Shown here piece after piece: positions 32,987 through 37,562 of a stretch of 37,562 bases of DNA. The notes below the pieces were generated by a model, which saw only the letters and a list, made by a program, of their open reading frames with translations, was not told the DNA's origin and ran no database searches. The stretch's first letter is position 1. Each line of letters begins with the position of its first letter. Source of the stretch: a virus; the IMG/VR virus record IMGVR_UViG_3300034951_000027, positions 1 to 37,562 of that record. The stretch is one strand, 5' to 3'. The position numbers and the translations under genes are program-made.

Positions 32987-33176
32987 CCTTATCCTCCTGT
33001 CTTTTCCAACAAGCAGCTATCTGTCCTGCTATGTAGGTGTGTGACGTACCCTTAGGGTACTCATGCTCCCAGTTGACAGCCATCTTCATTGCGTTAGCGT
33101 GTGTCTTGGCCTTGGACTTAGCATCGTAGTACTCTTTGTATCTGTACTTAATTCTGCTTATTAGTTCTTTAGTCAT
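32976..33176 (-). CDS. Hypothetical protein, 66 aa
   Basis: I place the start at ATG 33176, which overlaps the upstream stop as TAATG and has GGAG upstream, rather than at 33200, which lies inside the neighbouring gene. It is basic with helices (ELISRIKYRYKEYYDAK) and ends in an acidic tail. No family recognised; a small DNA-binding or inhibitor protein is possible. Confidence 0.62.
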   Translation of the reverse strand: MTKELISRIKYRYKEYYDAKSKAKTHANAMKMAVNWEHEYPKGTSHTYIAGQIAACWKRQEDKDEG

Positions 33177-33340
33177 TATTTTCTCCAGTCTCGCTTCCAT
33201 AGTGGTCTTGGTGGAATCCCTTTGGACTCTTTTTCTTTCTTTAATTGTCTGTACGTTTCTGTTGTCCTGTCTTCCTGAACAAGAGACTTAGTGGGGCAGT
33301 TAGCCCCACCGTAATAACCTATAAGGTTGTCGTCTTTCAC
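33176..33340 (-). CDS. Small hypothetical protein, 54 aa (GTG start)
   Basis: Reads VKDDNLIGYYGGANCPT, then a charged helix (TYRQLKKEKESKG) and a Pro/Trp tail (IPPRPLWKRDWRK). The GTG start overlaps the stop of the upstream 34-aa gene (GTGA), and its stop overlaps the next start (TAATG). This tight coupling at both ends argues that it is a real gene. Function unknown. Confidence 0.58.
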   Translation of the reverse strand: MKDDNLIGYYGGANCPTKSLVQEDRTTETYRQLKKEKESKGIPPRPLWKRDWRK

Positions 33341-33441
33341 TCTACACCGAACAGCTTTAGTAGAATGATGATACCTACAACACCGGCCAACACTAATGTT
33401 GAGCTCTTTGCTGCTAATACTTTATCTAGTAATTCTTTCAT
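33337..33441 (-). CDS. Small membrane peptide, 34 aa
   Basis: Located just after nrdB, with GAGGA six bases before ATG 33441 (an in-frame ATG at 33453 is less well placed). A charged N-terminus (MKELLDKVLAAK) is followed by one hydrophobic helix (LVLAGVVGIIILL). Coupled to the next gene by GTGA overlap. Function not known. Confidence 0.55.
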   Translation of the reverse strand: MKELLDKVLAAKSSTLVLAGVVGIIILLKLFGVE

Positions 33442-33457
33442 ATTATTCCTCATGTTA

Positions 33458-34411
33458 TTAATTCCAACCCCATTCGCCAGTCATGCCAGACTTTGAATAG
33501 TCTGTAACCGTCTTCTCAAAGAAGTTGCTCATCGAGTCTCCTGATGTTAACTCCTCTACCCAAGGTAAGGGGTTCTCTTTTACCTTGAAGTTTCCTTTAA
33601 GTCCCATTTGGATTAGTCGCCTGTCCGCCAGATACCTAATGTACGTTTTAACTTCAGCTTTATCAAGACCATCGATACTTCCAGCCTTATAAGCAAGATC
33701 GATAACCTTATCCTCCAACTTAACAATGGTCCTTGCCATTCCGTAAATCTCTTTCTTAAACTCATCGTTAATTATCCTCGGATGCTCCGTTACAAACTCA
33801 CGGAATAGTTTACTCATACCTTCAACGTGCATCGTCTCGTCTCTGATACTCCACTCAACCACCGTGTTCATTCCTTTCATCTTGCCGAACCTTTGGTAGT
33901 TCAACAGCATAACGAACGCACTAAACAGGGACACACCCTCGTTGAATACACTCAGGGCTAAAGACTTTGCTAAACCGTGATGTGTGTTAACGTCAGCGTC
34001 CTTCATAAAGTCCACCTTCTTTACCAGTGCATCGTACTCGAGGAACGCAGAGTACTCACTCTCGTGTAGCCCAAGTGTGTCATTAAGTAAAGCGTATGCT
34101 CGTTGATGGATTCCTTCTCTGGCTGCGAACGATAGTAGCATTGATCTAATCTCATTGTTCATGAACTTAGGTATGTACAACTCTGCGTAGTTACCAGCAA
34201 CCACAACGTCAGACTGTGTAAACAATCTTAAGATCTGTGTGATGTGGTTCTTCTCAACGTCTGATAGTGACCCGTCTTTCCATTGGGTTACATCATCAGC
34301 TAGGTTTAGTTCCTTCTCCGTCCAGTGTAAATCCTCGTGCTGCTCCGTCAGCTCCATCGCCCACGGGTACTTGAACGGCTTGTACGTCTTGTTCTCTTCT
34401 AATAGACTCAT
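33458..34411 (-). CDS. nrdB: Class I ribonucleotide reductase, small (beta) subunit
   Basis: 317 aa from ATG 34411 (MSLLEENKTYKPFKY, with AGGAAA upstream); the in-frame ATG at 34471 would add a non-conserved stretch. Diiron ligands fit the family: D68 in FTQSD, E99 and H102 in EGIHQRAY with radical tyrosine Y106, then EGVSLFSAF and RDETMHVEG for the second set. It makes the tyrosyl radical used by NrdA to reduce ribonucleoside diphosphates, so supplying dNTPs for phage DNA synthesis, and needs oxygen. The C-terminal tail (TGEWGWN) would dock to NrdA. All ligands appear intact. The endonuclease and an overlapping small gene lie between it and nrdA. Confidence 0.93.
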   Translation of the reverse strand: MSLLEENKTYKPFKYPWAMELTEQHEDLHWTEKELNLADDVTQWKDGSLSDVEKNHITQILRLFTQSDVVVAGNYAELYIPKFMNNEIRSMLLSFAAREGIHQRAYALLNDTLGLHESEYSAFLEYDALVKKVDFMKDADVNTHHGLAKSLALSVFNEGVSLFSAFVMLLNYQRFGKMKGMNTVVEWSIRDETMHVEGMSKLFREFVTEHPRIINDEFKKEIYGMARTIVKLEDKVIDLAYKAGSIDGLDKAEVKTYIRYLADRRLIQMGLKGNFKVKENPLPWVEELTSGDSMSNFFEKTVTDYSKSGMTGEWGWN

Positions 34412-34592
34412 AGTTTTCCTTTTTATTATTATCAAAATGACCGCCCTTTCGGTATAGTCCGTGCTCTTCAAAGTTGAACCATGAAGTGTCTATCCTACTC
34501 AGCTTTATAGCTAGCTTCATATCGTGAGAGGGGTTTTTATACCCCCCGTTGATCTCATACAGCGTAGCTTCAGCTTTCTTCCTCTTTGCCAT
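34296..34592 (-). CDS. Small protein overlapping the nrdB start, 98 aa
   Basis: Begins inside the end of the endonuclease VII gene and runs 116 bases into nrdB in another frame. The first 60 residues (KKAEATLYEING, HDMKLAIKLSRIDTSWF) look like a real protein. The last 36 are low-complexity (QDVQAVQVPVGDGADGAA) and simply the antiframe of nrdB's N-terminus. In an alternative frame the coding would stop just before nrdB (TGATAATAATAA), so a frame change here is possible. Function unknown. Confidence 0.5.
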   Translation of the reverse strand: MAKRKKAEATLYEINGGYKNPSHDMKLAIKLSRIDTSWFNFEEHGLYRKGGHFDNNKKENYESIRREQDVQAVQVPVGDGADGAARGFTLDGEGTKPS

Positions 34593-34998
34593 TATGTTTC
34601 CTCATATATCTTATAAGACCCTCTGCCACCTTAGAGTCACCCTTAAGAAGACCTTCCGCAGAGTTACACCAGTGACATAATAAGCCCCTGACCTTTCCAG
34701 TTTCGTGGTTGTGGTCTACAAACAGCTTTTGATCGTCATCCTTTCCATAATCACACGCATCGTTGGCGCATGTTCCTCCCTGCTCCTCACGCATCTTAGC
34801 TATATCCTCAGCAGAAAGGTTGTACTTATGTCTTGTCTGATAATCTGGATTGTCTTTACGCCATTGAGTTGCCATTATTTTTGTACACTCCTTGCATCTT
34901 CTGGCTTTTTTTATACTAGAGTTAACCTTGTTGTAAAACTGGTCTCCATCCATACATTCTCCACACCCTATACACCTTATCCTGAGCATGCTAGGCAT
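34570..34998 (-). CDS. Recombination endonuclease VII-type (HNH) nuclease
   Basis: 142 aa, GGAGG before ATG 34998, overlapping the nrdA stop by 22 bases. N-terminal CxxC pairs (CIGCGE, CKEC) form a zinc site. The core KLFVDHNHETGKVRGLLCHWCNSAEG pattern (given here as DHNHETG and GLLCxxCN) is the hallmark of the T4 endonuclease VII family, with the metal-binding DH/NH and zinc cysteines. Such enzymes cut branched DNA (Holliday junctions) during phage recombination and packaging, but some members are free-standing homing endonucleases. Its place between nrdA and nrdB makes the second option worth considering. Confidence 0.85.
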   Translation of the reverse strand: MPSMLRIRCIGCGECMDGDQFYNKVNSSIKKARRCKECTKIMATQWRKDNPDYQTRHKYNLSAEDIAKMREEQGGTCANDACDYGKDDDQKLFVDHNHETGKVRGLLCHWCNSAEGLLKGDSKVAEGLIRYMRKHNGKEEES

Positions 34999-36758
34999 TC
35001 TGCATCCTCCGTAAAGTCTTTAAGAGCTACACGTTCTACCTGCTTACCTACGTTCTCTGCACTGCTACTTGCAGATGTTCTTAGATAATATAAGCCCTTC
35101 AACTTACCCTTCCATGCTTGGATGTGCACTGCGTTAACGTATGCTTTAGAACTTCCAGAAGGAAAGAATATATTGACGGACTGTCCTTGACAGATGAACT
35201 CTTGTCGTTGTGCAGCTTGTTCAACCACCCACATCTGGTCTAGCTCAAAGGCAGTCTTGAAGACGTCCTTCTCCCACTCAGTTAGATAGTCAAGTTGTTG
35301 AACACTTCCCTCGTGATGACCAATGTTTCTCCACTCGCGGTCTAACCACTCAATGTCTTTACCAAGTCTTAGTCGGTGTTCCTGCAGCACAGCCTCAAGG
35401 TGTTTATTCTTGATGAAGTGAGATCCTACTCTAGTCTTGTGCGTATAAGCATTTGACTTAATAGGTTCAATGGATGCAGAGGTACCGAGAATCATTCCAG
35501 AGTTGGCATTGGGTGCGACAGCCATCAAGTGTGAGTTGCGTCTACCTGTCCCCTCACCATCTGGATATTCACCACGTGTCTTAGCTAGATCTTCAGTTGC
35601 TACGAGAGCTTGTGACTTAATATTCTCAAACATCGTTCTGTTCTGGCCGACAGCCATCGCAGATTCCCAAGGGATATTCTTTGATTGTAGGTACGAATGG
35701 AAACCCATTGCACCTAACCCTAGACTACGCTCTTGATATGCCGAATGAATAGCGTTAGCTAACTCCCTAGGGGCATTATCAATGAAGCAAGTGAGAACAT
35801 TATCCAACATAGTAATAAGGTCGGCCACCAAAGTCGTTCCTTTCCATTCATCATACGTCTCCAGGTTAAGTGATGAGAGACAGCATACAGCTGTACGATC
35901 CTCATTTGTTGGTAAGTGTATTTCATTACATAGATTACTTCCACGGATCTTTAAACCTTTTTCTTTAAGAGCTTTCGGTAGATGTCTGTTAGCTTCATCA
36001 ATGAAATTAAGGTAAGGCTCTCCAGTGCGATAACGAACTTCAAGTATCCTTTCCCACAGATTCCTAGCGTCGACTGTATCCCTAACGCTATCATCATGAG
36101 GATCGATGAGATCCCAGCTACCACCAGCAACAACGGAATCCATAAAATTATCAGTGATGTTGACAGCATTGTTAAGATTGAAACACTTACGGTTACTGTC
36201 GCCTCCCGTAGGTACCCGAATATTGAGGAACTCAATAATGTCTGGGTGAGACACGTCCAAATACGCTGCATAGCTTCCTTTCCTTGTTTGTCCTTGTTTG
36301 TATGCAGTCATTGCTGAATCTGCTACCTTAATAAATGGTATTGGTGATGGTGCTTTATCACTAACTGCACGAACATCTGACCAATGACCTCCAACTCCGC
36401 CACCCTTAACACTAAGCCAAGCTAACTCAGACTGGTGTTTAATAAGACCACTAAGAGTATCAGGTATATAGCTAAGAAAACAAGATATAGGAAGGCCCTT
36501 AGATTCTTCCTTTGGGTTAGGAGCATTACTAAGAATAGGACTGCTGAACATAAACCAACTATTACTAACACCATCATAAATCCTTTGAGCTAAATCTAAA
36601 TCATCACCACAGTATGCTACTGCAGCTCTTGCGTATGCTTCTTGAGGATCTTTTTCAGTGCCCCTCAGGTAGTAGCCTTTCAACAAATCTATCGCTTGCG
36701 GCGTCATACTCCGGCTCTTCTCTCTGTCTATCGTTATTCCTAGATACTTTGCTTTCAT
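34977..36758 (-). CDS. nrdA: Class I ribonucleotide reductase, large (alpha) subunit
   Basis: 593 aa. Active site motif NLCNEIHLP gives N275, thiyl radical C277 and E279. Redox cysteines are C93 (ISCFLS) and C292 (CCLSSLNL). The radical-relay pair is YY in GLYYLRT, and a C-terminal CxxC (ECLACSG) would receive electrons from thioredoxin or glutaredoxin. It lacks an N-terminal ATP-cone, so dATP feedback inhibition is probably absent, as is common in phage enzymes. Start at 36758 has AAGGA upstream and the sequence KYLGITIDREKS matches the family N-terminus; it overlaps the DUF3310 gene by 104 bases. Works with NrdB to make deoxynucleotides. Confidence 0.95.
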   Translation of the reverse strand: MKAKYLGITIDREKSRSMTPQAIDLLKGYYLRGTEKDPQEAYARAAVAYCGDDLDLAQRIYDGVSNSWFMFSSPILSNAPNPKEESKGLPISCFLSYIPDTLSGLIKHQSELAWLSVKGGGVGGHWSDVRAVSDKAPSPIPFIKVADSAMTAYKQGQTRKGSYAAYLDVSHPDIIEFLNIRVPTGGDSNRKCFNLNNAVNITDNFMDSVVAGGSWDLIDPHDDSVRDTVDARNLWERILEVRYRTGEPYLNFIDEANRHLPKALKEKGLKIRGSNLCNEIHLPTNEDRTAVCCLSSLNLETYDEWKGTTLVADLITMLDNVLTCFIDNAPRELANAIHSAYQERSLGLGAMGFHSYLQSKNIPWESAMAVGQNRTMFENIKSQALVATEDLAKTRGEYPDGEGTGRRNSHLMAVAPNANSGMILGTSASIEPIKSNAYTHKTRVGSHFIKNKHLEAVLQEHRLRLGKDIEWLDREWRNIGHHEGSVQQLDYLTEWEKDVFKTAFELDQMWVVEQAAQRQEFICQGQSVNIFFPSGSSKAYVNAVHIQAWKGKLKGLYYLRTSASSSAENVGKQVERVALKDFTEDAECLACSG

Positions 36759-36966
36759 TTTTGTTTATCCTTTTTTCTATTTCTTTTTCAATGTACCATC
36801 TGGCCTTGCGTAGGTCATCGATACCTCCGTCACCATGCTTTAGGTCTACTCTCCAGATATACTTAAGAGCGTTGCCCAGACAGAAACCCATGTGCTCTGT
36901 TAGAGTTATGCATTCTATCCCGCTTGGATGTTGCTTATAATGTTTTGGGTTGATAGTGTCGTCCAT
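36655..36966 (-). CDS. DUF3310 family protein
   Basis: 103 aa. The N-terminal two thirds are a typical DUF3310 domain: INPKHYK, GIECITLTEHMGFCLGNALKYIWR, and KARWYIEKEI. The family is common in phages near nucleotide-metabolism genes and is proposed to act in nucleotide handling, but its role is not established. Strong ribosome site GGAGGAAG. The last 34 residues overlap nrdA in another frame and are charged and low-complexity. Confidence 0.85.
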   Translation of the reverse strand: MDDTINPKHYKQHPSGIECITLTEHMGFCLGNALKYIWRVDLKHGDGGIDDLRKARWYIEKEIEKRINKNESKVSRNNDRQREEPEYDAASDRFVERLLPEGH

Positions 36967-36968
36967 AG

Positions 36969-37184
36969 CTACTTCCTCCCTCCGTTTATTTCAATTATAA
37001 TGTCCTCTTCTCCGTCCTCGTTCACTACTATTTCATACTTGAGTGTGCCTGAGTGATGCATACAGATTGCATCTGACATTCCTTCGTTGTACTCATTCGC
37101 TCCATGTTTCTTAAATGCTTTATATATTCCATAAGCAATTGGAATCCACAGTAAGAAGTACAGGTGTGATTCATCTAGGTACAT
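36969..37184 (-). CDS. Small single-pass membrane protein, 71 aa
   Basis: Start after AAAGGAGATAGAAG, overlapping the RusA gene by 14 bases. One transmembrane helix near the N-terminus (about residues 8-22, YFLLWIPIAYGIYKA) is followed by a soluble acidic tail with beta strands (KYEIVV, DIIIEI). Function unknown. Confidence 0.66.
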   Translation of the reverse strand: MYLDESHLYFLLWIPIAYGIYKAFKKHGANEYNEGMSDAICMHHSGTLKYEIVVNEDGEEDIIIEINGGRK

Positions 37185-37562
37185 CTTCTATCTCCTTTAT
37201 TTTAACGTGTATAGATCCAGCTTCTGCATAGATCTTTCTTGATGATTGTTCGACGATCTGCCTATCATCTATGAAATAATTACCATTAAGAGAGTCTAGT
37301 ATAGCCTTCTCGTAATTATCTAAGTCAGCGTTATTATCACAATACTTGCCTGTCTTGGCAGCTTTCTTCTTTTTCGACCATGACTTAGGGATAGGAACAA
37401 AGAACGTCATATCGGCAGATATGAGCCCCTCAAGTACTTGAGTAGCGTGATAAGTAGGTATAAGCTCTGCCATCTCTTGTTTAAAGTTCTTATACTTCTT
37501 TCCATAGTATGTACCCCACTGCGTGACACGAGGCCTCGAAGCAGGGACAGGGATTACAGGAA
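37171..37562 (-). CDS. rusA: RusA-like Holliday junction resolvase (5' end outside window)
   Basis: The frame is open through the window edge, so the gene is partial. The visible N-terminal part PVIPVPASRPRVTQWGTYY is the RusA family start; an internal ATG at 37473 is not the true start. The active-site region CDNNADLDNYEKAILDSLNG and FIDDRQIVE holds the conserved Asp/Lys residues (DxDN...K...D and DD) that bind Mg2+ for cutting four-way junctions. Acts in phage DNA recombination, replication-fork repair and resolution before packaging. Confidence 0.9.
   Translation of the reverse strand, partial: PVIPVPASRPRVTQWGTYYGKKYKNFKQEMAELIPTYHATQVLEGLISADMTFFVPIPKSWSKKKKAAKTGKYCDNNADLDNYEKAILDSLNGNYFIDDRQIVEQSSRKIYAEAGSIHVKIKEIEDVPR

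Noticed and set aside
33177-33200. Longer start for the 66-aa minus-strand protein
   Set aside because: It would overlap the 54-aa gene; the TAATG junction at 33176 with GGAG fits better.
34412-34471. Upstream ATG extension of nrdB
   Set aside because: The extra 20 residues lack family similarity, whereas ATG 34411 has AGGAAA upstream and the expected N-terminus.
37474-37562. A separate short gene at the window end
   Set aside because: These bases continue the RusA frame upstream and encode its conserved N-terminal motif.

Overview
This window is part of a double-stranded DNA bacteriophage genome. It is most likely a short-tailed (podovirus-like) phage of an aquatic, probably marine, bacterium. 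The support is a chain of large internal (ejection) virion protein genes with no tape-measure gene, a tail-nozzle-like protein, tail fibres with C-terminal chaperone domains, and an aerobic class I ribonucleotide reductase next to Holliday-junction-type nucleases. The marine assignment is an inference from gene content. No host gene, tRNA, rRNA, insertion sequence or CRISPR array was found. Genes are packed tightly, mostly with 1-60 bp overlaps or gaps under 20 bp.

Layout. (1) 1-465: C-terminal end of a tail-fibre-like protein. (2) 474-11627: an unusual operon. A 135-aa protein ends in three Cys-His-Ser-Ser repeats followed by RGRR, then come EIGHT radical-SAM enzymes, a small cupin/JmjC-like protein and three proteins I do not recognise. 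(3) 11636-12440: three small membrane proteins, probably a lysis cassette. (4) 12442-24558: tail and virion proteins. They include a nozzle-like protein, an S74-type tail fibre, and a Pro/Asn/Gly-rich repeat protein directly followed by two Fe(II)/2-oxoglutarate oxygenases. (5) 24575-32055: a 1345-aa ejection protein and a 1141-aa protein that carries single-subunit (T7/N4-type) RNA polymerase motifs, so a likely virion RNA polymerase. (6) 32058-32105: a symmetrical hairpin terminator between converging transcription units. (7) 32104-37562, minus strand: small hypothetical genes, nrdB, an endonuclease VII-type nuclease, nrdA, a DUF3310 gene and a RusA resolvase that runs off the window.

How the genes may work together. 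The minus-strand block looks like nucleotide and DNA metabolism, and the plus-strand block like late virion, lysis and ejection functions. Three classes of iron-dependent modification enzyme (radical SAM, cupin, 2OG oxygenase) sit among the structural genes, each beside a plausible repetitive substrate. My main hypothesis is that this phage post-translationally modifies its own virion proteins. The CHSS-repeat protein would be a RiPP-like substrate of the radical-SAM battery, and the proline-rich protein a substrate of the oxygenases. The enzyme families and repeats are visible in the sequence. The enzyme-substrate pairings are inference.
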